Source of the DNA: Chara braunii
Lineage: Eukaryota > Streptophyta > Charophyceae > Charales > Characeae
Length of the DNA stretch: 40,530 bases
NCBI GenBank assembly: GCA_003427395.1
Contig: BFEA01000136.1
Coordinates: forward strand, 1,296,238-1,336,767
Direction: 5' to 3'
Below the pieces are notes generated by a model. It ran no database searches. It was not told the DNA's origin and saw nothing but the letters and a program-made list of their open reading frames with translations. The position numbers were made by a program, and so were the translations under genes. This document shows positions 7,588 to 17,591 of this stretch, one piece after another; the stretch's first letter is position 1; every line of letters starts with the position of its first letter.

Positions 7588-10500
7588 CCTTCTCTCCGCG
7601 AGAGTCCCGATGACTTGGTTCCAACGGACAAACCCGACCAAGATCCTCCTTCTGATCCCCACATCACCACCCTCCTCTCCGAATTCAAAGATGTTTTCCC
7701 CGAGTCCTTGCCTCCGGTCTACCTCCCGATCGTGGTCTATCCCACACTATTGATCTCGAGCCGGCCACTCTCCTCCTTGTCGCCCCCCGTACCAACTCTC
7801 CGTCCCCGAGGCCGAAGAGATGGAGCGACAACTTAATGAACTCCTTGAGAAAGGCTTCATTAAGCCTAGCTCCTCCCCTTTCGGAACCAGTTGTCTCTTC
7901 GTTAAGAAGAACGACACCTCGGAACTCCGCATGNGCACAGACTACCGTGCCCTGAACCGGATCACGATCAAGAACAAGTACCCACTCCCTCGCATATCCG
8001 AGCTTCTTGATCGCCTCCGCGGAGCCAAGTATTTCACCAAGATTGATCTCCGCAGTGGCTTCCACCAGATCCGCATACGCGAGGAGGACACCCACAAGAT
8101 CGCCTTTCGCTCTCACTTTGGGCACTATGAGTTCCTCGTGATGCCCTTCGAACTCACCAATGCCCCCGCCACATTCCAATCTACCATGAATCATATCTTT
8201 CGCGACCTCCTCGAAGTCTGTGTCGTGATCTACCTTCAAGTTGATGATATCCTCGTCTTTAGCCCCACCTTCGAATCCCACCTCGAACACCTTCGCAAAG
8301 TTCTCTCCATCCTTCGAGAACAAAAGTTCTACGCCAAGCTCAGCAAGTGTACATTTGCTGCCCCTAGCATAGAATACCGTGGTCACAGTGTCTCGGTCGA
8401 CGGTATCCGCATGGACCCCAAAAAGGTCTCCGCCCTCGCCGAGTTCCCACCTCCCTCCACCTTGACCCAACTTCGCTCATTCATTAGACTCGCCAACTAT
8501 TATCGCCCCTTCATTGAAAACTTCTTCGACGTCTCCTACCCTCTCCATGAGCTCACCTGCGCCACTGAGTCCTTTACATGGACTGAACGACACCAAGCCG
8601 CTTTCGACCAACTCAAGCAACTCATCACCTCCGCCCCCGTCCTCAAGATCGCTGACCCCACTCGCCATTTCTTCGTCACCACTGATGCCTCAAACTTCGC
8701 CATTGGGGCTGTCCTGTCCCAGCATTTCCCTCCTGACCCCACCGAAATCCCCTCTGTCAAAGATTCTCCTACTCACTCAAAGTCCCCACCCGACGAACAC
8801 CCCATTGCCTTCACTAGCAAGAAACTCCTTCCCGCGGAGATGAATTACCCCTCCAACGAGAACTTCAAGGAACTCCTAGCCGTGGTGTACGCCTTCAAAG
8901 TCTGGCGCCCGTACCTCGACGGGCAATACTTCACCATCCGCACTGACAACACAGTCGTCTCCTCCATCCTTACCAAGAAAGACATCACCTCCCGCCAAGC
9001 CCGATGGTTACCCCTCCTTGCCCAGTTTACCTTCACCATCTGCCACCCCCCCGACAAAAGGAACCGTGTTGCTGATGCCCTCTCCCGCCGCCCTAACCAC
9101 AAGCCCCCTGAGAAAGTCTACGCTGCCATGACCCACATTCAACTACTTCCCTCGTTACATCGCCGCTACACGCAAGGTTACCTCTCTTGCCCAGACTTCG
9201 CTTCCATTTACTACCAACTCCGCAACCTTGACTCAGTCCCTGACTACTCTCTCCATGACAATCTACTCTACATTGACACCAAGGGCACTCGTCGACTCTG
9301 CATCCCTGACGCATGTGGTCTTCGTACCCAGCTCTTGGCCAAGCACCACGACGCCAAGACCGCTGGCCACCTCGGTTTCCATAAAACCTTCGACATCATC
9401 TCCCGCTACTTCCATTGGCCTTCTCTACTCGCCGACGTCAAAGCATACATCCGCTCGTGCCCCACCTGTCAGGCCGTTAATCCCTCAAACCGGGCCAAGC
9501 CCGGCAAGCTCCAATCATTGCCCATCCCTATCCAGAGGTGGCAGTCCATCTCCATGGACTTCGTGTGCGGCCTCCCCAAGACCGACTGTGGGCATGATTG
9601 CATCTACGTCATTGTTTGTCGTCTGGCCAAACGCGCCCACTGCATTCCTTGTACCACCTCGCACAATGCCAAAGACATCGACATACTCTTCTTCGATCAT
9701 GTCACTCGCCACCACGGTCTCCCCGAGAACATCATCAGTGACCGCGATCCCCGCTTCCTATCATAGTTCTGGAAACACCTCTTCCAAGCCTACGGAACCA
9801 CGCTAAAGTATAGCACTGCATTCCACCCCCAGACCGATGGCCAGACCGAGAAGATGAACGATACTCTCCAAAGAATTCTGCGGAAGTATTGTCACCTAGA
9901 CCAACATGACAGGGATCAATTGCTCATAGCCGCCGATATTGCCTACAACAACGCTGTCTGCCCCTCCACTGCCATGTCCCCTTTCTACCTCGACCTTGGC
10001 TACCATCCCCGCTTGCCCTCTGATTTCTTGCTTCCCTCGCAGCTCAGCCCCTCTACCCCTTGCCCCTCTCTCCATGAATGGGTAGCAACAATGAACAGAC
10101 TCCTCCGAGAAGCAACTGAAGCCCTTGAAAGAACACAAGAACAACAAGCAAACAAGACTAACAAACACAGACGTGACGTGTCATTCAAAGTAGGGGACAA
10201 AGTCTGGCTTTCTGCCAAACGCTTTGAACCAGAACAAGGCTTGTCCAAGAAACTCTCGAACAAGTGGCTCGGTCCCTTCCCCATCATTGAACAAACCTCT
10301 CCCGTGAATTATAAACTTCAGCTTCCACCTGACATGTGTCGCGTCCACCCAGTCTTCCACGTAAAATACCTCAAGGAATACCATGAATTCCCACCCCAAT
10401 TCGCTTACTGCCCTTATCCTAGACCTCCACCAATCATGCTTCCAACACGCCCAAAATTCATAGTCGAATCAATCATACGACGAAGAACAACTCAAGTATC

Positions 10501-10642
10501 AGACCACCCGAAACCAATTACCGAATACAAATTAAAATGGACCGGATACCCTGATGAAGAATCAACATGGGAACCCCGTGATAATCTCAAGAATGCCATG
10601 AAACTTGTTCGTGCCTATGATCGTGCCTACCCTGTATCCTAA
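7588..10642 (+). pseudogene. pol: Chromovirus pol (RT, RNase H, integrase, chromodomain), disrupted
   Basis: Order seen: protease-RT linker 'LLSEFKDVFPESLPP' (about 7674); RT with 'FIKPSSSPFGT', 'LPRISELLDRLRGAKYFTKI' and 'YEFLVMPF'; RNase H with 'TTDASNFAIGAVLSQ', 'RTDN' and 'VADALSRR'; integrase zinc motif (HH...H...CPTCQ, about 9349-9473) and core (D in 'SMDF', D in 'IISDRDPRF', E in 'TDGQTEKMN'); GPF module ('KWLGPFPIIEQ'); chromodomain ('YKLKWTGYPDEESTWEP', about 10526-10585). Lesions: a frame change at about 7735-7745, another at the C-run about 7783-7788, and an in-frame TAG at 9764-9766 inside the integrase core. The RT active site is abnormal, with two extra residues just before DD (8237-8242). 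Not functional as it stands. Confidence 0.9.
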
Positions 10643-11688
10643 CCATACCCCGGCATAAACCCTAAACCCTCGCTTAAAACCCTGCTACAACCTCGCAACC
10701 CTGCTCTACACACACGCTTGAACCCAGCCCACCCTCCCCTCGACCCTGATTCCTGATGTCTGATCTGCCCTTGCCTTCGCCTAGCCTTGTCCCATCTGTC
10801 CTCTCCACTACCTTGTCACTCTGGTCCAATGCTTGTGGACCTGCGTGACGCCGACGATAAGGATCTAATGTCAAACGCACGAGGACGATGGCCTGCTTTC
10901 TCACTGATCATGGAGATTATGCAGCTGGTTTGGCCACCATGCTGTTTCATCGGCCGGCATCCCGACCCGCAGACTTACTAGAGCAGCAACTTGTAACATG
11001 GATCTTTGCATCAGTCTGCGACTTCCTTCCTTCCTGATCAGACCTCATTGCAGTTCGTGTACCGGACGCACCCCAACACTTGGACTTTGGACATTTGAAC
11101 TACTGCTACACTTCTTGGACTTCTACTTGCCGCAGCCGCTGAGGACCGCTTCTACCACCTACTCCAAGACCTGATCAAGACCGCTGCAGATCCCCTTTCA
11201 AGACACTTGGACACTTTGTTCCTACATGAGATTTTGCTTCCCACTCCTTCGGACATACCAGCCCCTGCATCCTGAACAAACACTTTCATTTTTCCTGACA
11301 ACCCTGTAGAACATCATTAGAAAATCCCTGTTCCCCTAACCATTGTTTCCCTGACTCACTAGAACATCAATAGAAATCCCCTGTTTCCCTGACCATTGTT
11401 CCCCTTACCCACTAGAACATCAATAGAAATTCCCTGTTTTTCCTGGACATTGTTTCCCCTTACCCAGTGGAACATCAATAGAAATCCCCTGTTCCCTGAA
11501 CATTTCTTAGCTTCCCTTGTAGACCTACCCAGTTACATCATACCTTCACCTGTGCAGAACATCTGACAGAATACCCTGTGACTTGCATCACTCCCCTTCT
11601 CTTTTTCCGACCAGTGATCGGCCCCGTCCCATCCTTCACAGTTCCTTTTTGTTTCCTTAGGTTTTTGGCAGCTGGGACGTTGCCTTTC
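10643..11688 (+). other. Chromovirus 3' non-coding region
   Basis: About 1 kb between the pol stop and the polypurine tract. C-rich, no conserved frame on either strand. It contains the roughly 54-bp tandem repeats at 11308-11500. Such long 3' non-coding segments occur in some plant chromoviruses. Confidence 0.6.
11308..11500. repeat. 53-55-bp tandem repeat, four units
   Basis: Units start at 11308, 11361, 11414 and 11469 with (A/G)GAACATCA(A/T)TAGAAA, followed by a CCCTGTT..CC and CATTGTTTCCC stretch. The fourth unit is partial. It lies within the chromovirus 3' non-coding region. Confidence 0.8.
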
Positions 11689-11703
11689 AGAGGGAGGGGA
11701 TAG
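11689..11703 (+). promoter_or_regulatory. Polypurine tract of the chromovirus
   Basis: CAGAGGGAGGGGATAG directly precedes the TGTGACAG LTR start. Position and composition match a plus-strand primer polypurine tract. Confidence 0.7.
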
Positions 11704-12185
11704 TGTGACAGACTCCGCCAAGGCCCGACCCCTGGTCTATTTTGTTGCTGTTTTTGCTACATCCCGTTTGTGGCCTGGCACCCTTTTTCCAAACCCTCCT
11801 TTAGTACCGTCGGATTTTGGACAACTGGCGCCATGCTACGATTCGGATGCCACTTTCAAATACCGCATTTTTCAGTTCTGCCCTCGGGGCTTTTGCAGAG
11901 ATGCCCCTGGTACCGTACGTGTCACTGGCACTTATACCGGTTCCCCGTACAGTACGGGCAACCAGTCTCGTACCAGTTTCAGCTGTTGTACTCGGACTCA
12001 GTGTGACTTGCTCCTGTTTTCGGCATTCGGAATCCAGGACTTCGACTTTGTGTCCTTGCCACTGTGTCTGCGTCCGACCCTCAGTCGTGTCGAGTGAGTG
12101 AGTGTGTGTGTTTGCTCTCACTCTCTCCCTCTCTCTCCCCTCTTCCTCGGCTCTCCCTGTCTCCCTCAGCCATGCGCTCGTTACA
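11704..12185 (+). repeat. 3' LTR of the chromovirus
   Basis: Starts TGTGACAG right after the polypurine tract. The proposed end, CGTTACA at about 12179-12185, gives the usual TG...CA termini and about 482 bp. It includes a GTGAGTGAGTGTGTG and CTCTCT simple-sequence tract (about 12095-12160). There is no second LTR in the window to confirm the end, so the start is well supported and the end is tentative. Confidence 0.55.
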
Positions 12186-13498
12186 CCAGCACTTGACATA
12201 ATCGTCAATCGACAGGAAAACAGGAAATGGTAGGACCGTGAATTGCACAGCAAGACAACCGGGCGGATACTTGAACATTCAAGGTCAAGCATTCTGGGTG
12301 ACGAGTATATTCTCCAGTTACCTTGTCGCATGGGCAGACTCTGAGGCAGATAGATGATCTGTCTGCACTTTGCAATCAGACTTGACTTCAACTTCACTTT
12401 CAACATGCATACATGCAGGTGCCGATGACAGAACAACTTCCTCGAAGTAGGATCTGCAACAAGAGTGAGCTGGCGCAGGGCGCCCACACGGAAAACTCAG
12501 AGTTATGGCCTTCAGCCAAGGACTCAGCTCAAATGATCTTGTCACAGCTTGTGGCTATGGCGTCAGTCTGAAATTCCCACCTGCACACTGTATCCACCAT
12601 CAGACTCACCCCACTCACTCGCGCACACGTAGACACACGGTAGGATCTACCCTGAATGTCTGCGCACAAACACACTTACACACATATCCTATCTGCTACA
12701 CAGGCGGCGATGGCCACCGCCGTCTCCCTCCTAGTAGTGGCTATGGCCGCTCGCCCTCTTCCACCTTCGGGCACTGGCTGACCACTGGCGAACTCCAACG
12801 CACAAATCACTTGGGCAGCACTTCCTCGTAGTCTGCCAGATAATGAGTGCTGGGCTGATCACTGCCTCTTTATTTATACTTCTCGTTTGGTGGTCTGGGC
12901 CTGTCCGATGTCCCAGGCCCGTAGGATGTGCACTCCCACTTGGTACTTGCTGCCAGCTAGGCGTGGACTGGGACTGCCTTACTGTTGCCATTTGGGGGTT
13001 GACTTGGGACCATTGACCTTTCGGTGACCGACAGACTGCCTTTCTACGTTGCGAAAGGTCAAGTTGACTCTTCGGAGACTGGCCTAGCCACGACTGTCTA
13101 AACCTACAGAGGACGGATGACTTACCTCTTCAGGAAATCTACGGATGACCCTAAGAGTTCAAAACCACTGATGTACAGTTCAAATCTACATGACCTAGGT
13201 TACTCACACCAAACATTTTGTACATGTCTTTAGGGACAGGTCGTGGGTTCAAGCACTCACCGGGTCAACGGGACACTGCACATCTTACTAGGGAAGGTCT
13301 GGGGATCGAGCCCTGGCCTCTGCACTACTCCGCGAACTGCGTGAAACCCTGTCAACTTGCTCTGCATTGAATTTCATGGATTCTCCTGCTGCTTGTGATA
13401 AATGTACTAGACAGTCATTCCACTCTCACCCGGTCCACGGCAGTCCTCGTGGCAGGAGATCCTTCAGCGCCAGCAAGTTGTACGGCATTGATCCCTCC
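12186..13498. other. Non-coding stretch, possible minus-strand TATA element
   Basis: No recognised gene. On the minus strand TATAAATAAAGAGGC (about 12865-12879) has the look of a core promoter, as often seen in plant LTRs, with a GC-rich region around it. Two pol III B-box-like motifs (GGGTTCAAGCAC about 13247; GGGATCGAGCCC about 13303) lie in tandem but lack a convincing A box or tRNA fold. Confidence 0.3.
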
Positions 13499-13840
13499 AT
13501 GTTCATCTGGCTTGTGACGCTCACCGCCGCCACAGATTGTGATGGTTGTGGAGTCTGCAGCACTGAAGGGTCAATTGCATTTACCAAAGGAGATCCGTTG
13601 TCTGAGACGTCCTGTATTACCAAGTCGGAATGGGAAAGGAGAGTCACAAAGCAGAAAACCTGCCCCCTTCATGTTCATCTGGATTGTGATGCTCACCCCT
13701 GCCGCAGATTGTGATGGTTGTGGAGTCTGCAGCACAGAAGGGTCAAGTGCATTTACCAAAGGAGATCCGCCGTCTGAGACGTCCTGTATTACCAAGTCGG
13801 GACGGGAAAGGAGAGCCGCGAAGCAGAAAACCTGCCCCCA
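13499..13840. repeat. 172-bp tandem duplication, two units
   Basis: Units 13499-13670 and 13671-13840 both begin ATGTTCATCTGG and end AAACCTGCCCCC, with about 90% identity by eye. The period is not a multiple of three. Both strands are open across parts of it, but the two units would be read in different frames, arguing against a conserved protein. Confidence 0.85.
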
Positions 13841-15210
13841 TCCCTTCTCGCCTTGGCACTGATCCCCCCTCTGACACTCTCCAGGAATTGCTCCTGAATT
13901 GGGCAGCCATAGCTGATGCCACTATCATCACTCTGGGGATCATCCCGTTGTTCTGCATGCATAGCATCTAAAGGTCCATATCGATCGACACAACGTGCCT
14001 CTGAGAACGGTTACCTCTTTCATATATGAAAAATCATCAAAAATGTGAATTGTTTTGTGATGGTTCCATAACTTCCATGACCCTGCCGAGCAACTTGTCC
14101 GCTTCATTGGGTGACTTGAACACGCATCAGGTGATCTGGTAGAAGGCAAAAGTTCGACCAAGTCCAAAGAGCTGCTATTTTTGGCCAGCGTGCAAGGAAG
14201 TGCAGTAACTGTTGCTCAAGCGGGCTGTACACTAAGACTAAATTCGTCTGCTGTTTCCCTATTCTGAGCGCTTCGGGATTTGACCCCGTGACCTACATTT
14301 TGTATGTGTTGATTACTAGCTTTGAGTCCTGCTGGGCTTGATCCGTGAACCTGTCGCTGGCAGTCTCTATTTGCCAGCCTTAGACCCTTCAGGTCTTGCT
14401 GTTTTGTCCTCTTCTGCTCTTCTGGAAACTGGAAGGCCGGTTTGTGTGTCCTAGTCTTGGGTCCCCCATAGTTTAGATTTCCATCCAGATGCATGTAGGC
14501 AGATCTTGACCGTTTGGCCGTAGATGTTTGCTGTTTCGATGATCAGATAGGTTCGTAGGTGACTGCTGTGTTGTAGGTCTAGGGAAATGGGGTAGAAGAC
14601 TTAGTAGGGAGAGGCCAACAAGTTTGGGGTTCTTTTCTCATTTTTTTGGAGTGGCGTCCGGAGCCACGGAGCTGCGCTATTTCCAGCGCTCGATCTTCTT
14701 CCTCTTCGAAGGGGAACTTGGGCAGCCATAGCTGGGGCGCCCTGCTGCTCGGGGAGGCAGCGACTGTAAGAGGTCTCCCAGGTGCTGATGCCACTACCAT
14801 CACGCTGCTGTTGTGGGGTTGAAGAACAGCCGCTTTCTTCTTTGAGCCGCTTGCTTGTTGCTAGTTGCTGCCATACCAGGGCAGCCATCATCTTATTCAT
14901 CAAGGCTCACCTTCTTCTTCACGGTGGTTTGCGGCGCTGCGACTTGGTATCTGGCTCCTGCCAGATCAGTGCCTGTAATCACAGGCTCGGGGCATGATGA
15001 GATGCTGTTTTCAACAGTGGACTATCATTGGAGGCTGGGGGTCGTCGGGAGAAGAGCGAGTTTCAGTGAAGCTTCGCTTGAAGTGTATTGTCGGGGGTTA
15101 ATTGGAGGTGGAACTAAATTTGTGGTTGAAATTTTCGGGTTTGTTCGATTGAGAGGAGGAGAGCAGGGGGGTTTCATAAATAATTGATGGGAACATTTTT
15201 TTCCATGGCA
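13841..15210. other. Non-coding, repeat-derived stretch
   Basis: Segments 13901-13946 and 14720-14815 are related: both have GGGCAGCCATAGCTG and CTGATGCCACTA(T/C)CATCAC. In the second these two motifs are separated by roughly 50-60 extra bases. I see no coherent protein or RNA gene. Confidence 0.4.
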
Positions 15211-15295
15211 ACCGGCCGGACGTCTGGACCGGAATCCAGACGCCGTCCGGTTGTCTGGGTATGGGTCCAGTGTCTGGTCCGGTAGGTCTGGATTG
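15211..15295. repeat. CCGGAC/CCAGAC-rich hairpin cluster
   Basis: At 15216-15250, CCGGACG-TCTGGA pairs with TCCAGA-(CGC)-CGTCCGG around a CCGGAA loop, an imperfect hairpin. Further TCCGG, CCAGTGTCTGG and GGTCTGGA half-sites follow to about 15293. The 15-mer CCGGACGTCTGGACC recurs exactly at 22962-22976. Confidence 0.65.
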
Positions 15296-15545
15296 GGCCC
15301 AATTTTAAAAATTTAGGTTTTTTTAGGGGGGGGGGACTAGGACGTTTTTCGGATCCTAGCCCGCCCCCAAAAAATGCCCCAGGTATTTTTTGGCCGTTTC
15401 AGGGCTTGCCGGACGCAGCCAGACGCTTCCAACAGCTCCCTCTGCTGTTGTACTACGCTGGTACTAGCCTGGTAGTTCATCGGATGAGGATGAGTGTGAT
15501 TCCAGAAATGAAGCGCTGGCTGCAAAGCGCCACAGAACATCAAAC

Positions 15546-15596
15546 NNNNNNNNNNNNNNNNNNNNNNNNNNNNNNNNNNNNNNNNNNNNNNNNNNN
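15546..15596. other. Assembly gap (51 N)
   Basis: A run of N directly before a GA microsatellite; the true length of the repeat is unknown. Confidence 0.95.

Positions 15597-15667
<71 letters not shown>
15597..15667. repeat. (GA)n microsatellite
   Basis: About 35 uninterrupted AG dinucleotides next to the gap. Apparent open frames of Ser/Leu or Glu/Arg repeats here are artefacts. Confidence 0.95.
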
Positions 15668-15672
<5 letters not shown>

Positions 15673-16920
15673 TGACTTGCTGGTTTCTGGTTGCCTGTAG
15701 CCTCTCTCTGTCGAGGGTGTACCATAAGTATGTAATTTTGTTTGGCTGAGGATAACCGAGTGACCTGCATGTAAGGAAAATTCCTGAGGGACATATCTGT
15801 AAATTTGGAAAAAATACAGGTCTGTACTAACTAAATCTCCTACAGCTACCCTAACTGTGAATAGCAGACCCCTAGGACAGCCAGGCCCTACAGGCCTAAG
15901 CTGATAGATGGTCCTATAGCCTATAGCCGGGTTGGAAGAGGCCCTAGAGGCCGAAACAGAATCAGTACCGGTCGGTCAGGCAGTCCGGTCTAGGTCGAGT
16001 CTAGGCTAGTTTAGACTATATAGAGAATGGGCACATCGGTTCAGGGCTTTTTGCAGTTGGTACTGAGTGCATCGCGGCTGTGCAACGCGTGAACTGGAAG
16101 TGGTGACGGCTCAGCGTTGAGGGAGACGGACATAGCCAGACTTTCGAAGCGCCGGCCATAGCTGGGACCTGCGCTGTACTCTGTCAGCACGCATGGCTGT
16201 ACAGAGGTCTGGGTTATTGAGGTCTGCTGGAGGCGAGAGAAGTTGGTGCCCTGCTGGACCCTCCTCCGGAGTGGGGTTCCAGGGTTGTGGCGCTGCAGCC
16301 ATGGCTGCAGCACCTTCCTCAGCGGTCATCTTGTCAGGAGTGGCGGTGCTGCTGCAGACTTCCACCCGGGAAGTCGCTTGACACTTCGTCATCATCAGAT
16401 ACTGTGGCGCTGGTCTTATTCTTCACCCTCTGAGTGGCGCTTGGCCTCAGAGACCTGTTTCAGGGTGGCGCTTGCCTGTGGAGGCTGTATCCGGTTGGCG
16501 CTTGATGTTTCAGGGACTCAGGGGTAGTGATAACGGTTCATCAGGGTTGGGGAGTGAAGCGCTGCTCATCTCTGAGCAGTGCATCATAGTTCTGAAGTTA
16601 TTCTGGCAATTCGAGACTCTGAGTATAATAAACAGTGTTGGTGCTGGGTTTGGACTATCATCGTTTCATTGTTTCTTGGATGTGATCTACTCGGCTTTCC
16701 CTTATGACTGGTTGTGAGGATTGAGTGGACTGAATTGCACTTTCAGTGTACCCTGTCATATCGCATGGTCACGTCTTCCGCTGTGTTTATCTCTCCCTGT
16801 GCGGTGTGATACTCCTATCCTCTACCCTTCCTTCTGTGTATGTATGGGCATACCTGGGAGTCTATGTGAGTGAGTGTTGGTCTTCAGACAACAGACAACC
16901 AGAATCATAACAGAGAGATG
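15668..16920. other. Non-coding stretch
   Basis: No family-like protein, tRNA or rRNA. A few short open frames overlap on both strands around 16040-16520 in GC-rich DNA but show no recognised motif. Confidence 0.4.
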
Positions 16921-16928
16921 ATTTTGGT

Positions 16929-17004
16929 CAGATCTGAGATCCTGTCGTAGATCTGGTCCTGACCAGATCTCGGATCTGTTCCTAGTACTTCTTACACAGA
17001 TCTG
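16929..17004. repeat. AGATCTG cluster with a 22-bp inverted repeat
   Basis: AGATCT-containing motifs recur at about 16930, 16949, 16965 and 16998, plus GGATCTG at 16972. At 16949-16970, AGATCTGGTC and GACCAGATCT are perfect 10-bp arms around CT. It directly precedes the LINE A poly(A) tract. Confidence 0.7.
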
Positions 17005-17009
17005 AATAA

Positions 17010-17011
<2 letters not shown>

Positions 17012-17046
<35 letters not shown>

Positions 17047-17055
17047 NTTTTTTTT
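17012..17055 (-). repeat. Poly(A) tail of LINE A (T-run on plus strand)
   Basis: About 43 T with one N, directly after the LINE A 3' terminal sequence (GGTTCTGTTATT on the minus strand). This marks the 3' end of the insertion. Confidence 0.9.
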
Positions 17056-17591
17056 AATAACAGAACCACCTGGTTCTGGCTCCTACCATTCTGGGGAGCG
17101 ACAGTCCGGTTCCTATTCCCCCGGCAAGTCTATATGTAATACTGTAACATTGGAAACTCACGCACGCTCCTCCCCATTATGGCTGGGAGGCCCGAGTGGA
17201 CGGCATTGATTACTTCCCTGCGGAAGGATATACCCCCCCTCACCTCTGCATAAGTTAGCCTGCTCTGCTTTTTTTTCTAGTTGGCTCTTGCTATTCTGGT
17301 TGGCCTCAGTCCTGCTCCTCTCAGCTATACTGCTGTCGGTTCGGAGTGCTGTGCTAGAGAGGATTGAGAAATTTGCAGACTTCTTAAAAAAATGGGGCGT
17401 TTGTTGTCCCTCGTCCCCTGTCCAGGCTTGGTTGGTCTTTAGGCACCTCTTTACAGTTTGCTGGCATCCTTCCTCATTCCACCTTGGGTAATGTGGCGTT
17501 TTCTCTTTCAGTAATTTATGAACCGCTTACATTCCTCTCTGAACCGTCTCTCCGATACTGCAGCCATCGATCTCTCTTGTGGCAGTTCTGG

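Larger units (their letters stand above)
7588..12185 (+). mobile_element. 5'-truncated Ty3/gypsy chromovirus with one (3') LTR
   Basis: From about 7588 the sequence is a Metaviridae-type pol of the chromodomain (chromovirus) branch: RT, RNase H, integrase, GPY/F module, chromodomain. It is followed by about 1 kb of 3' non-coding sequence, a polypurine tract and an LTR starting TGTGACAG at 11704. No gag, protease, primer-binding site or 5' LTR is visible, so the 5' half is missing through deletion or truncation. The codon composition is C-rich, unlike the AT-rich DNA to its left. The LTR end at about 12185 is a guess. Confidence 0.85.

Noticed and set aside
13200-13330. tRNA gene or tRNA-derived SINE
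   Set aside because: Two B-box-like motifs are present but there is no proper A box at the right distance and no cloverleaf that I can draw.
15337-15794. Ser/Leu or Glu/Arg repeat proteins
   Set aside because: They are translations of the GA microsatellite and run through the N gap.
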